DNA of 64,000 nt, taken from Colias croceus (lineage: Eukaryota; Arthropoda; Insecta; Lepidoptera; Pieridae). The translations under genes and the position numbers were made by a program. Shown here piece after piece: positions 27,001 to 37,649 of this stretch. Each line of letters opens with the position of its first letter. Within the stretch, counting starts at the first letter, position 1. The stretch covers positions 8,318,001-8,382,000 of the forward strand of contig NC_059551.1 in assembly GCF_905220415.1 (NCBI RefSeq), written 5' to 3'. The notes below the pieces were generated by a model. The model did not search any database, was not told the DNA's origin, and saw nothing but the letters and a program-made list of their open reading frames with translations.

Positions 27001-30000
27001 TATCTGCTAGCTGTGTCGCGCGGTTCCACTCCCGGGCTCGATTGTGTTATTCCAAAGTATAGGTAACTTAGGTATATTACAAATATATGTAAAGTTTCTT
27101 CCAAACTTGTCCAGTAGTTTGTTTCATGAAAGAGTAACAAACATACAAACCACACCAACATTTCCATTTATAATATAAGAAGGAGTTATTTATTCCTATT
27201 CGAATCATAAACAATAATATAATACGGCTATAATTACTAGTAATTATAGAGTATAGAAGTCATAAAACACTGATTGACTCTTCATTTTGGTTACATTGTA
27301 GCGTACGATCAGATCAAGCGTACTCGATCATAACAACATTCCATTAGGTAATTGTAGTGTTTAAAATAACTTGAAATACCTATCTCATAAAGGTAATGTA
27401 ATTTATAGGTAGTATACGAAATTATAAAAAACTCAGTATGTAAACTAAAAGACTACTAATAAAATAAGGTAGTTGAAGTTCTCTGATACGATAAAAGACA
27501 ATCCCCATTGCTTTACCAAACGTAGACTAAATATTTATAAAACAAAAAGAGGAATTATTGATTAAAATGAAAGAAAAACCTTAGAGAAAAACGTTACATC
27601 AAAAAATACAATTATTAATTTATGCGCAGAATAGATATTCGAATTACGAACACTAGAGATTGCACAGATTCTAAACTAACTTAAAGAAACTTAAGTAAAG
27701 AACTTTTTTTTCCTTTTTGATAAAGGCCATGGCTCATACAGCCGAAGATAATTAATAATTAGACTATATTTTTATTCTACTATAATAACCTTTTTTTTAA
27801 ACCTAAAAATAAATGTTTATTAATATAATTTTAATTAAGAAGATTTTTGTTTATGCAACAAATAAGTAACAGAGACTTTTTTAACGGATGACATCTCTAA
27901 AGAATTGATAATGTATGTGGACATAAACCAAAAAGAAGAACGGATAATTCATGATAATCAAAATAATTGGCGTACACAATTTAATTATTACTAATTTAAA
28001 AATTATACCGAAGTAATTGATCATTCTTCATTCGGCACTATATCAATGATATTTTTTGATTTTTTGCGCGGGTTCCATTTTGACATTTAACTCGTTAAAA
28101 ACTTAAAAAAAAAACAATGAGCCTCGGCACGCTAGGTGTAACACTAATTAACAACATTTCGATTCTCATCTCGTAAAGTTTTAAATTACCCTTATGAGCA
28201 AACCATACTATTTGTAGCGAATGCAACTGCGAAGGAACGCGTAAATAGAATAAACAGTCAGCAAAGGCAAGCTTGATTCCTTCAACTTTTTGTGCAAGGG
28301 CATGTATCGAATTAATCGATTTTACGCTTTAATAATAAATATTTAAAATCCGATTTCTTGTACAGCACGGCTTTGAACTTTACATGTGGGATAATGGAAT
28401 TAATGTCTTATGCTGATTAATTTTTGGATCTAATTTTGATTGCATCTCGAGGTATGTAAAGATATGAAAAAGGTAAATTAACCACGCATCTTGCCACCCA
28501 TCGGAACCTTATGATGAAATGGCTGCCCGATTTCAAATTACGTGTTGCAAGTCTAATAGCCGTAAATGAGATACTGCAGAAAATACAATTAAATTAATTT
28601 GTATGCAATTCTTGTACTGCAAGTATAAATGAAATTGAACAAATATTTGTGCTCTCTAATGGATGACCCTAACACTTCTGCAATGAAGGAGAGTTTGTGA
28701 AAATAATTTTGCAAGTTTTGCATATTTTTGTCTCGAATTGGATATTTCAAATCTTTTCAATTAATGAATAAGTAAGTGAAAAGGCACGAAAGATATGAAA
28801 CAAAAAAATATATTACGTAAGTCCTATATCTTGTTCTTGGGTTTAAAAAATAAAAATAAATACGATGAAAATATAGAAATGCACGAACTATTTTGCAACA
28901 ATTTAAATATTTAATGTATTAATTACTATAAATAGGTATTTTAAATACCTAGATTTGATACCTTTAAATGGCGAATTCTAATAACCTTAGAATGTTAAAC
29001 TTTAATACCTTGCCTGAGCTTAGTATCGATAAATTTCGTAGCTTATGGCAATGATAATTATAAATAAGTCATTAAAATTTATATTTTGTTGCGACTCTCA
29101 TCTACGTATTAGGTACGTCTTCTTTTGTTATATTGCGAGAACAGTTGATTTTAACAGATTTTTTAAATCAAATATAAAATTCATCACCGTCTTTTATTTT
29201 GTGAAGATTTAAAGTATCATTTCGACTTTCGTGCCCTAACGACACATTGATCGCATCCACGCCGCGGCCGTCTGTTTGTCGTCAGGAAAGCATTGTTCAG
29301 AAAACACATTCACAAAGTCATAATAAATACTGTATTACAATATTCCTCCTTAAACGAGTCATATTAAAGTGTGTAGGTAGCATATTAATTAATTTTATAG
29401 CAAATTTCTTGCCTTTAGCGTTTGCATGCATGCCGACTGTATACCTCAGTGATAACTTAACCTAACAGGACCTGATGGGTGACTATTCTCAACACGTGCG
29501 ACTTTTTCCACCACATAACTGTACGATAATTAAAAGAATATCGCCTAGAGAGGCAATAACTCCTTTTGTGGGTGACGCTAAATGTTTTGCTGGTTTGCGA
29601 GCAGTTTCTTCTAATTAGTCGTTATTAATTGTAATCATTATCCGCTTGTTGGGGGTTATTATAGTGCTTTTAAGGCACATTCTTGTCAAATATACGATGC
29701 CGCTATTATTAATTACAAGGTTTTGTGGCTTCTAGCACTTAATTGGGAAAATAAACGTTTTATCTTCTTCAACTTATTATCTGTCGGTGCACTCGAGTAT
29801 TTCTCGCAATAAAGACAGATAATTACATGTATGTAATTACTGTATCTCTTCATAGTCTCTTCCGTGAAAGGAATGTAAATATTTGTAAGCCGACACTTTA
29901 CAAATATAACAATACTTTTTCTGAATATCATAAGTCTTCCATCACCAAAAAAAAATTCTAGATGCTAATTAATTATCTAAACATCGTTCATGTAACGATC

Positions 30001-33000
30001 ACAATTCGAGAATACGACCCCAGATACAACTTTTTACCCCGACACTATAAACGGATCTTTCCTTTAATGCAATTCAATAGGATTGACGTAATAGAGTGGA
30101 TTTCAACAACTAGCATTTTTTTACTAATTTTGGTGGAAATTTTTGTTTATGATTTTTTTTTATTCAATTTGATTTTAGGTGTTAGATAGTACTATCTTTT
30201 AATTAAATTATCAACAAGAATAAGAATATTCCCTTAAATAATCATGTTATTCCTGACACCGAAATTGACCTCCCACCAAAATTGGTTTTTTGACACCAAA
30301 ATTGAAAATGATATCACCAAAATTGTTACACCCCACCAAAATTATATTTGGATGGAAAAAAACCTTGTACTGCAATAAAAAAAATGAAAAATAATAATAA
30401 AAATTGCCTTTTGGTAACAGATCTGCTGACTGCCTTGGCTGGCTTGCCTGCCTGAAAAACTTTACCTTAAAATTCATGTCATGTAAAGCTAGCGTGCAGC
30501 TTTAAAGATGGACAGATGTTGTTTTTAGTATAGCTTTTGCCTGCTTTCTCCCATGCATAGTATGAAATGGTTTTTGAGTTGTCAAATTCCTTGAAACTTA
30601 ACATTTTATTACAACAAACCTCACATTTACGTAGTAAACAGGCAACCGTAGTTTTTTCACAAGTCAAAGTATTTAAGACCTCTGTTATGGAATTTTCAAG
30701 AATAATCTTGTTGTTCTTCAGAGATGATATTACAAACTCCATATTAGCATGCGTTTTACACATGCACGTCTCACGGTTTTCCATTCTTGGCTTAATAACC
30801 CAAAATGGTCTCATTCTTGTAAAAGTAATATAGCATACAGGCGGGTACCCATTCTCAAGATATTTTCGATGTAAATTTCTTAGAGAATCATTCCAATATC
30901 GTTTTTGCTTTCTCAATCCACCTCTTGTTATATAATCTTGCTTGCCCGGACAAATTCGACTATTTTCATCATCTTCAAAGAAGTTTTTCACAACCTTTTT
31001 TGGACTTATCTTCATCTTTTTTTCCAACCTCTCAAGTCTTTTTCTATACAAAAACTTTTGTTATTGTTCCTTCAGAAGAGCTTTCTTAAGTAATCTTATT
31101 TTACACTTTTTCTGTTCTCGGTATTTTCTATGTTGGTTGTTCAGTTCTGGTTTAAAGATGCTACTTGTAGAAATATCTGACTGTGGACTGTTTCGCCCAG
31201 ACATAGAACTGGGAGAGTGTATGCAGCTTATGTTGGGACTTATAAATGGAGAAGCGGTCTCATTAACGGGTGTGCTTCTTTGAATAGCATCGATGGATAA
31301 AGTTTCTTCAATCGGAGCAGCAGGAGCAGCTTCAACGGTAAAAGTAAGACTTTTGTTATGGGATCGCAAAACTCGAGGTGAATTTGTAATTGGCTGATGT
31401 GTTTGCTGTGACGTAGGCTGTGGCGTTGTTTCGATGGGTAAATTATGTAGTAGAATGTAGCTGGACAGTATTGAAGGTAAACCTCTTCGTTTTTTTCTTT
31501 CACAGTACGCTTTGAAGTTAATATAATTTCGTCTCTGTTTCAGTCTACGGGCTCGAGGTGGTAATTCGGACAACGGTACAATTTTGCCTTCAGCTTTCTT
31601 TCTGTGGTATCTTTCGCGTTCTTTTCTTCTCAGTTCTTCAAGCTTGAGAGGATCTTTTCTGATGTTTTCTTTTCTCTTTCTTTCTGACCCTCTCTTTCTT
31701 TGTAACTGCTATGCTCTAGTTTGTTTAGTTTTTTACTTTGGATTCCTGTAACAGAATACCTTCTTAATTTGAAAATATCTATCTACAGCATAAAAAAATA
31801 GTGTTATGTAGGGTTTACTGTGAAAATATCAGCATTTTTTGTGATTTGTATGGGCAAGTTCCTGAGCATTATGAGTTTGCTCACACAAAAGTAAAAAAAG
31901 TTACTCTTTCAGCGCTGTTATCTCGAATAGGTATAATTAATAGTGCTATCATCATAATATTTCATTATTATGTAATTACATTAATATTTAATTCGATTTA
32001 TTGATTGATTTTCTAATTTTGGTCTCATGAAGCAATGTTGGTCTTAGTAAATAAACATTTTTATTTGAATTTTCTAATTTTGGTGTAAGGAAGCAATTTT
32101 GGTGGGTCTAAAAATGCCACCAAAACCACCAAAATTGTCCCACCAAAATTGGAAATTGCAAGAAAAAAATTCTTAAAAAAAAACTACGTGTAATAAAATA
32201 ATAACATATTTACTAAACAATAAACAAACCAAAACTCTACTAATACTCAAAATAACAATAAAATATTACTGTCACAAGTATGATTATTTAAGTACACCAA
32301 AATTGCATAAAATCGGGGGTGTTGCAATGAAACTGTTTACTTACATTTTTGACGGGAAACTGGTACGACACAGCACACAACCACCTGCTAAGCCGATTAG
32401 CGCGTGACTAAATGAAGTGCATAACGTAATTTGTATGCTTTAGGAATCACTGGTGTTTTGTAGAAATATCTTTTTGTAAATGACACCAAAATTAGAAAAT
32501 TCTCGGCGACAGACCTAAATTGTGCCTGTAAAACTATACTACAGTACTTAATATAATTAAATTGATATATTTTGAATGGTCAACTATTATAAAACGACTA
32601 CATAAAAATTAAAATCGAATCCTACGTCTAGTTTTTAGTTAATCTATCTTGATATTGAGTGAAGTAGGTCGGCGACAAGCCACCAAAATTGGAAATCGCC
32701 TATATTTACTTCATTTTCTTGGGAAATAATAATTATTTTTAAACTATAATGATAGGGCCATATTATAAACATTGTGCTTTACGATTAAAACAAAAAATAA
32801 AAACAATATCTTGAAAAAATAGGATAGTTTTCAGCCTTGCCGCGTAAAAAAGCGGTTTGGGAAATCCACCCAATACTTAAGTCTACTACTGTCTAATAAT
32901 TACCTCCTTGTGACCAGCTTTTTGTGAGCCCGAACCGCTATACTAATAACTCCTTTTAACGTTTTTAGACGCATTATTAACAGGTCTTCTATCAAGTTTC

Positions 33001-36000
33001 ATTATCTGGATGAACCTTGCACTGGCTATGCCCAGCTCGATAAGTTAGTCCAATAAGTGATGATTCTGCATTCACTTTCTGTAAAACACTTCAATGATTT
33101 GCGAATTTCTATTTGGATCTTCTAAATTGATATAACTAAGCATAACTTTTAACACCAATGATATCCACGCAATAAAATATTAAAATAACTTTGTTAGAAT
33201 TGTTTTTAAGATACAAATTGTTTCCATATGTTTAACTAGATGTATTATGTACCATTATTCATATACTGACTTAGTTGTTTTGCCGTACTATGTACCAGTA
33301 TTAACATAAAACAGGCACATTATGTTTTAATACTATCCGTAAATGAAAACAGACATATTTATAACATTGCCTTATTTTTTCCAGCCCTATAGATCCCCAG
33401 ATGACCACATACTGCGTGGTTGCATCACATCGGAAGAACTACACATCCCTATGCGCTGCTCAAGCAGATACGAATATATGTACAAATAGACAAAACTTAG
33501 ATGATTCTTCTAATGAGAAGCGACAAAGAAATAGAAATAATCAAGCTCGATCAGATGATGAAAACACAGTTGATATGGATGTGGATAGATATAGCATATT
33601 TGACGGGAATTATAGGAATGTCTTCAGGAGGAAGAAGTTTGGTAAGTAGATGATTTTATGATACGTAAGCCTTCTACGAAATATTGATAAGATAATGTGT
33701 GGTAGATTCTTCAATAGAAATCGTACCTATATTGTAAGATAAATGAATACTAGGTAGCTACTTTTTAACTATATTTTTCGACTAGTGTATATTGGGCTTA
33801 TATTTTTTAGAGCTAGCGCACAAGAGCAACTTTTGTCTCCGCAACTATTTTGTCTCTCCAGTCAACTCTATAGGAAGTTGCGTCGCTACATGCACGCACT
33901 TTCTTACTAGCCCATAGAGTTGATGGGGGAGACAAAATAGTTGCGGAGACAAAAGTTGCTCTTGCGCGCTAGCTCTTACTTTTTATACATGATACATTCG
34001 CGACATTTTATTAAAAATTTCTCAAAATCCGTAACTATGTAATTATAGGGGTCACTATTAGGTACTTTTCTTTTTTATTTGAACGATGTTTCTATTATTG
34101 TAATTCTTATTAGTACTTAAATAGGTCGTAGTACAAGAGTATCCAATGAAGATCCAGTCATCGCCTGCGTTGGTGACAGAACTCATCATTTGATTGAAAA
34201 TCTTGATCCTAGTACAGTAAGTTATTTTATATTTTTAAATTTTAACCATCGAATAATTATTATCAAAAGAAGCTGGAACCAATTAGGTTCCAATTAGGTT
34301 TATCTTTTGAAATAGAAGACCATTTTAAGGTAGCTACAGTTCAGTTAAGCTGCATACTGCATAGAATTTTGACATTTTTAGCCAATAAAACTTAACTTGC
34401 CTCATTGTTTCCACACTGTTCCATCTGTACGTAATTATTCGATAGATGCTTTCTTATTATAATCTATGTCTCATAAAATTATGCAATAAAGACAATGTTT
34501 AATTTATTGTAACCTTATTTTTAATAATCATTAATAAAATCTTCGTTAACAATAGCGTTTATTTTATCATTTCCAGACATATTTTGTCAGTGTCTTCGGA
34601 GTTGCAAGGGACAGGCGAGCGGGATCTCTCCTAGCAACCGGTAGTGTCCGCCCTCGGACCTCCACGGCTAAGAGGCTAAGGGAAAATGTCCCTCTGAAGT
34701 CTGATGTTAAGGGAAAAAGCGTTTATTATTTCAAGGTAAGATTTTGGTTACTTTATGTATCGCTTAAATTAATGTAAATTTCCTGTAAATGTGTTATTGT
34801 TTCTGTAATCTAAAAAAAACTTACCTTGGTCTCATCGATTTCCGAGATTTGCAGATAAGTATATGTATGCCTAACATTAATAAGAGCTAAAATATAAAAA
34901 AGAACTTACATTTGTTTTATATATTGACGATATGGTTATAAATAATTAATTTGTGCATTGGCATATTGGTGACCCACGTATGTGATTAGAATCACATACG
35001 CGCTTTCTTGTATTATCATTGTTGGTAATATTTTCTTTGATCTTCATCTGACTAAAATTTAAATTTGAATCGAATGACTATATTCTCACTGCCTAGTCAA
35101 TCTTATTCGTAACTAGCTGTTTTACCCACAGTGCTCCGCTCCTATTGGTCTTAGCTAGATGATATAGCCTTCTTCGATAAATGGGCTATCTAACACCGAA
35201 AGAATTTTTCAAATCGGACGTGTAGTTCCTGAGATTAGCGCGTTCAAACAAGCAAACAAACAAACCCTTCACCCTTTAATAATAGTACAGATTACTTCAG
35301 TTTCGCCAAAATCAAACAGATACAAGTTCGGATTATTCGGATTATTGATTTGATTTAATTCTTAGGCTGCTGTCGGAACGGGAGGTGGTGTGTGGTTAGC
35401 TTTAACTACATGCGGAGGTTCCGTTGATGTAGAAGTCGGTGTGAAAGGAAAACGTCTTTATTCGGTAAAGGATATTGGTAAGTCAAAGTGTTATCGACAC
35501 AATAATATAAATATTCTGAGAGCAAAATGCGCACATAGAGAGAAAATTTTAATTGATTTTGATAATTCTTGTCAAAGTAGGTACTAAGATTTTTAGTTTA
35601 ATTAGCGTTGCGTATGCACTACCTACTATTTTTCCTTGTTTCAATTAGGTGAACCTATCTTATCTTCTCTTATTGTTTTACCCTAAACACAAGTGTTGTT
35701 TGAACAATTGTTTTTATTGGTCTACAAAACTGGTTACAAATGTTTGTGATTTATTATATTAATAATTATGTACTATCATGCAGTTGATTTATAACCTTCT
35801 GGATGTAACTATATTATCAATAGGTACGTCAAATTTATTTTTTAAATCATGTACCATAGAAAAGTAATTTTATTCTCTACTTACAGAGCCCTATTCAAAA
35901 TTCTTCATACCAGCGCCCATACCAAGCTCGTCTATACAAGAAACCAGTGACGAAGGCTCCGTTCAATTCGACTCAAGTTCTGAAGAAGCAAAGGTCCGAT

Positions 36001-37649
36001 ATGTTATACGGGTGACGCCAAACAGATGGTATAGGGATACAGCTGTTAATGTTGAAGTGAGTAAACATTTGTTAAAATAATTACGTCTTTTACTTGTTTC
36101 TTTATTCTCATATTTGGTGTAAGCACATTTTTATTGACTTCATTTGTCTTTTTAGTTAGAGGTATTCGATTTTTAATTTAATTTACAAGATTTTACTTTC
36201 TTGGCATCAAAAATCTCTCATCCGAAACAAATGACCACACTTCATTCACATCATTTAAATGATTAGTAGTTAAATTGGATCTTAGATCATAATTTTCCTA
36301 CTCTTTATTACTACTACTACGTAGTACTATTATATTATATTATGTGCTACTACAGACTACTGCTGCATCAGAATAAATATCCTATTCACAAAAAAAAATC
36401 CGAATTATCTAAGTTCTGAGCCTTTCATCTCCTATTTGATCAGCGTAATAATATATTATAATTATAAAAAAACGTAATATAAATTTCCTTTTCAGTTAAC
36501 AGCGTCAACAACAAGATGGGGCCTCAGTACCCCCGAGCTGCTGGAAGATGGCGCCACAGTCAGAGAGCTGCGCCCGCGACGCTCCTGCAAATCTGTTGAC
36601 ATAGCCTTCTTGCCAGCTAATCATAATGCTACTGATGTTATAAGGTATTTATCTTACATAAATTATATAATTATATACTAAAACCTTCCTCAAGTACCTC
36701 TCTATCTACTTATTAAAAAAAATGTGTGCGTGTACTAGTGTACACACGTAAGAAGTGAAACTTCTATATGACCTTATTTTTCAAAAATTAATTTATATAC
36801 TGTATTTAAGCAACTTTACAGAAATACGTCGAATCACGCATGGTAGGGATAAGAAAAAGAAGGCGCGTAACGGAAAAATGTCACGCGTAACGAAAAAATG
36901 TTACACTTATTTTTTTCCAACCCCGTTTATAGAAGTTTCACTTCAAAAACATCAATATCTGTTGCGTATTAAATTACTATGTAGTAAGACATTCACGTAT
37001 TGTACGGCAAAATGAGTACTAGATAAAATGTCATTATTTCTAGGAATAAAATATATTGCATGGATTGTTAATTTATAGTGTTCTAATAATATTATTAGCA
37101 TGTATTAAGAATGCATTTTTATCGTCTAGGTATACTCTATATTATACTCTTTTTTGTAAACGATTGATGAAAACGATTGATAGATGCCTACACAGTAAAT
37201 TTAATAGTATACAATATAGTATTATAATATTAACTGGCCACCTCCTTTAAATGTATTTTTTTTTCACAGATACTGCATAATAACGAGAGAAACATCATCC
37301 ATTGATGGTTACACTTGCATGCTCAACAAAAAATCTGGGGCAAAGGTTCAATGTATAAGTCACATGCAACGCCCACCGTAAGTAAAATTCTCTTAGCTAA
37401 ATAATTATGCCAGACGGGATTGTTTTTTTTAAGTTATTAAAAAAATGGAATTAGATAGATACCCTACTATGTAAAAAATAAACTTATTTACTTTACTTAC
37501 TTTTTTTCAGAACGAGGGTAATCGTACAAAAGGTCGCTGGTTTGAAAGCCGGCCGCAAATACGCCATTCAAGTCACAGCCGCCAACAAGGGCAGTCCTGT
37601 TCCATACAAAGTCTTATATGCAGATACAAATGCGTCGTGCAAAGATTAA
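8996..37649 (+). CDS. NDNF: NDNF-like secreted fibronectin type III protein (Drosophila nord orthologue), 13 coding exons
   Basis: Exons: 8996-9000, 23227-23397, 24158-24270, 24726-24814, 25022-25140, 33385-33641, 34125-34216, 34577-34735, 35366-35477, 35887-36056, 36496-36644, 37270-37377, 37511-37649. All junctions are GT-AG and all phases agree; the total of 1683 nt gives 560 residues, close to vertebrate NDNF (about 570). Residues 1-25 form a signal peptide (hydrophobic core VATLIVLHAAGAGLA). The first FN3-like module (about 166-300) has the family hallmark TTYCVV...LCAAQA and ends DPSTYFVSVFGVARD, with a hydrophilic acidic/basic insert at about 200-240. The middle domain (about 320-430) has VYYFKAAVG and ALTTCGG. 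A second FN3-like module (about 440-555) has CKSVDIAFLPA, YCIITRE and GLKAGRKYAIQV. N-glycosylation sequons: NQT, NTT, NYT, NAT, NAS. Family knowledge: NDNF/Nord is secreted, binds matrix or heparin-like partners, and Nord tunes BMP/Hedgehog signalling in flies. Intron 5 hosts an antisense transposon-like gene. Confidence 0.9.
11908..12092 (+). repeat. Dispersed repeat, family C-like
   Basis: Landmarks 'tccgccccggcttcgcccgt', 'aattggttcagtagtttagg', 'gattgagtaacagacagaga' and tail 'tttataatattagtatta'. Confidence 0.7.
15013..15185 (+). repeat. Degenerate dispersed repeat, family C-like
   Basis: Starts 'gactagcttccgcccctggc', runs through 'cttcacccgcgcagtc' and ends with a 'gaaagaaagacacacaagca'-type tail and 'ttaaaattattagta'. 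Internally deleted and diverged. Confidence 0.55.
20283..20475 (-). repeat. Dispersed repeat, family E
   Basis: 'aaacgaagtcgctttctctg' then 'acgacgcaacggatttaaat', 'agtgattcaagaggaaggtt' and 'gacaaagcgggcgaatccgc'. It ends in 'gcgggcggtaagctagta', the inverse of the usual 'actagcttaccgcccgc' head, hence the strand call. A familiar lepidopteran non-coding repeat; exact class not assigned. Confidence 0.6.
21570..21702 (+). repeat. 67-bp tandem duplication
   Basis: The segment starting 'tttctgttagcgtagcgttc' at 21570 repeats at 21637 with period 67 and essentially no differences until the last base. The preceding 'gcccccctagccaagtggct' is probably part of the same repeat. The identity suggests a recent duplication. 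Confidence 0.85.
21735..21850 (-). repeat. Dispersed repeat, family D (copy 2, inverted)
   Basis: 'tgtcccacaacacatta', 'tccccacgtaagccttcc' and 'ggtacccgagtattgtgg' are the inverse complement of the landmarks at 7325-7470. Confidence 0.65.
22044..22205. mobile_element. Palindromic MITE with 45-bp terminal inverted repeats
   Basis: Arms 22044-22088 and 22161-22205 are inverse copies with one mismatch in 45 (start 'gggtgtattcagaaagaaag'). The 72-bp centre has short direct repeats of 'gctggttttgacaagc'. It has no coding capacity. A target-site duplication is not obvious. Confidence 0.85.
23227..23397 (+). CDS. NDNF: NDNF coding exon 2: signal peptide and mature N terminus
   Basis: Acceptor 'ttcttccag', donor 'aa|gtgagt'. 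It encodes the hydrophobic signal core, a likely cleavage after AGAGLA, then VLVTRPVARLAEWLP and a sequon (NQT). It is strikingly GC-rich against its introns. Confidence 0.85.
24158..24270 (+). CDS. NDNF: NDNF coding exon 3
   Basis: Acceptor 'atttcag', donor 'g|gtaag'. Encodes LELNTTQLSLSSVFITISPC followed by TRDFHWALYRGE; the SPC...W pattern matches the N-terminal NDNF domain (vertebrate 'TPCDVPLTW'). Confidence 0.85.
24404..24636. repeat. Dispersed repeat, family H (copy 1), in NDNF intron 3
   Basis: Contains 'gcgtgtactagtgtacac', 'gtgaaacttc', 'gcgcgtaacggaaatg' and, near the end, the inverse 'gaagtttcacttc'. It is about 90% like 36714-36948 by eye, so both are copies of one element inside the same gene. 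Confidence 0.75.
24726..24814 (+). CDS. NDNF: NDNF coding exon 4
   Basis: Acceptor 'ttttttcag', donor 'cag|gtatat', ending in phase 0. Encodes HLDLIQESSGGDVSTLSAII and then TNQDRYLLQ. It lies just downstream of a family H repeat in intron 3. Confidence 0.8.
25022..25140 (+). CDS. NDNF: NDNF coding exon 5
   Basis: Acceptor 'gttttcag', donor 'ag|gtattt', phase 2. Encodes LFSSKGGAAAVSVRGEAP, then an arginine-rich run and ANWDP. The basic stretch (RMRLRIRSRRR) could contribute to glycosaminoglycan binding; that is inference. Confidence 0.8.
30250..32700 (-). mobile_element. Putative transposon flanked by CCAAAATTGG-type site arrays
   Basis: The left side (30256-30345) has five closely spaced sites of form CACC(A/G)AAATT; the right side (32070-32160) has about five more in both orientations, with outlying ones at 32294, 32484 and 32683. 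The core CCAAAATTGG is a palindrome. Between the arrays lies the antisense protein-coding segment 31708-30479. The outer ends and target duplication are not resolved, so the coordinates are approximate. Dense short sites at both ends look like transposase-binding sites, but this is inference. Confidence 0.5.
30479..31708 (-). pseudogene. Element-encoded basic protein with PGK-D motif, one internal stop
   Basis: Read on the minus strand, a frame open from 31708 to 30479 is interrupted once by TAA at 31063-31061; both halves are in the same frame and continue one another. The N-terminal part is a charged helix (LEELRRKERERYHRKKAEGK) followed by basic RRLKQRR and a Ser/Thr/Pro-rich linker. After the stop come KISPKKVVKNFFEDDENSRI, PGKQDYI, KRYWNDSLRNLHRKYLE, ETCMCKTHANMEF and a cysteine cluster, LLRKCEVCCNK. 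I recall this layout (charged helix, VxxFFxRDDxSR, PGKxD, LNDxLxxLHxKF, CLCxxHQNM) from a widely dispersed, uncharacterised animal protein family, often multicopy. No start ATG is seen before the first half; 'catagcag' at about 31707-31714 could be an acceptor from an upstream exon. The C terminus looks truncated after YYAWEK. Confidence 0.55.
33385..33641 (+). CDS. NDNF: NDNF coding exon 6: first FN3-like module
   Basis: Acceptor 'ttttttccag', donor 'g|gtaagt'. Opens PIDPQMTTYCVVASHRKNYT and SLCAAQAD, the clearest NDNF hallmark in the window. It is followed by a low-complexity linker rich in N, R, D and E, then DVDRYSIFDG. Confidence 0.9.
33809..33976. mobile_element. Palindromic MITE with long terminal inverted repeats
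   Basis: Starts 'agagctagcgcacaagagca' and ends with the near-perfect inverse, 'tgctcttgcgcgctagctct'; pairing continues about 60 bp inward over 'cttttgtctccgcaac'. The centre carries 'gttgcgtcgctacatgcacg'. It sits in NDNF intron 6. Flanks are T-rich; a TA duplication is possible but not certain. Confidence 0.85.
34125..34216 (+). CDS. NDNF: NDNF coding exon 7
   Basis: Acceptor 'aaatag', donor 'aca|gtaag'. Encodes GRSTRVSNEDPVIACVGDRT and HHLIENLDPST, matching the vertebrate 'ICIGNKN...VSDLKPDT' segment. Confidence 0.88.
34577..34735 (+). CDS. NDNF: NDNF coding exon 8
   Basis: Acceptor 'atttccag', donor 'aag|gtaag', 53 codons in phase 0. Opens TYFVSVFGVARDRRAGSLLA, the typical last strands of a fibronectin III fold, and ends KGKSVYYFK. 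Confidence 0.88.
35113..35295 (+). repeat. Family B repeat in NDNF intron 8
   Basis: 'ctagctgttttacccacagt', 'aatgggctatctaacaccga', 'caaatcggacg', '(caaa)n' and tail 'ctttaataatagtacag'. Confidence 0.7.
35366..35477 (+). CDS. NDNF: NDNF coding exon 9
   Basis: Acceptor 'attcttag', donor 'g|gtaag'. Encodes AAVGTGGGVWLALTTCGGSV followed by DVEVGVKGKRLYSV, like vertebrate 'APVSSHQKVTFFIHSCLD...VRRDGKLL'. Confidence 0.87.
35887..36056 (+). CDS. NDNF: NDNF coding exon 10
   Basis: Acceptor 'cttacag', donor 'gaa|gtgagt'. Encodes EPYSKFFIPAPIPS, an acidic/serine-rich linker and VRYVIRVTPNRWYRDTAV. Confidence 0.85.
36496..36644 (+). CDS. NDNF: NDNF coding exon 11: start of second FN3-like module
   Basis: Acceptor 'ccttttcag', donor 'ag|gtattt'. 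Encodes LTASTTRWGLSTPELLEDGA, RRSCKSVDIAFLPA and a sequon (NAT). Confidence 0.87.
36714..36948. repeat. Family H repeat (copy 2) in NDNF intron 11
   Basis: Same string of landmarks as 24404-24636: 'gcgtgtactagtgtacac', 'gtgaaacttc', 'gcgcgtaacggaaaaatg' and the inverse 'gaagtttcacttc'. Confidence 0.75.
37270..37377 (+). CDS. NDNF: NDNF coding exon 12
   Basis: Acceptor 'tttttcacag', donor 'cc|gtaag'. Encodes YCIITRETSSIDGYTCML and QCISHMQRP, the cysteine-rich segment of the second module. Confidence 0.87.
37511..37649 (+). CDS. NDNF: NDNF coding exon 13 (C terminus and stop)
   Basis: Acceptor 'tttttttcag', stop TAA at 37647-37649. Encodes TRVIVQKVAGLKAGRKYAIQ, AANKGSPVPYK and ends NASCKD, comparable to vertebrate 'IKGLQPGKSYLLDVYV...RKFC'. 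Confidence 0.9.

Larger units (their letters stand above)
25141..33384. other. NDNF intron 5 (8.2 kb)
   Basis: AT-rich intron. It contains a degenerate family repeat at 27003-27180 ('ctgtgtcgcgcggttccact' ... 'tttataatata') and the antisense element at 30250-32700. Homopolymers near 25977-25994 and 26179-26190. The rest shows nothing I can support. Confidence 0.6.

Noticed and set aside
30567..31283. Plus-strand frames over the intron 5 element
   Set aside because: They are shadows of the antisense protein frame, which has the recognisable motifs; the plus-strand translations show none.
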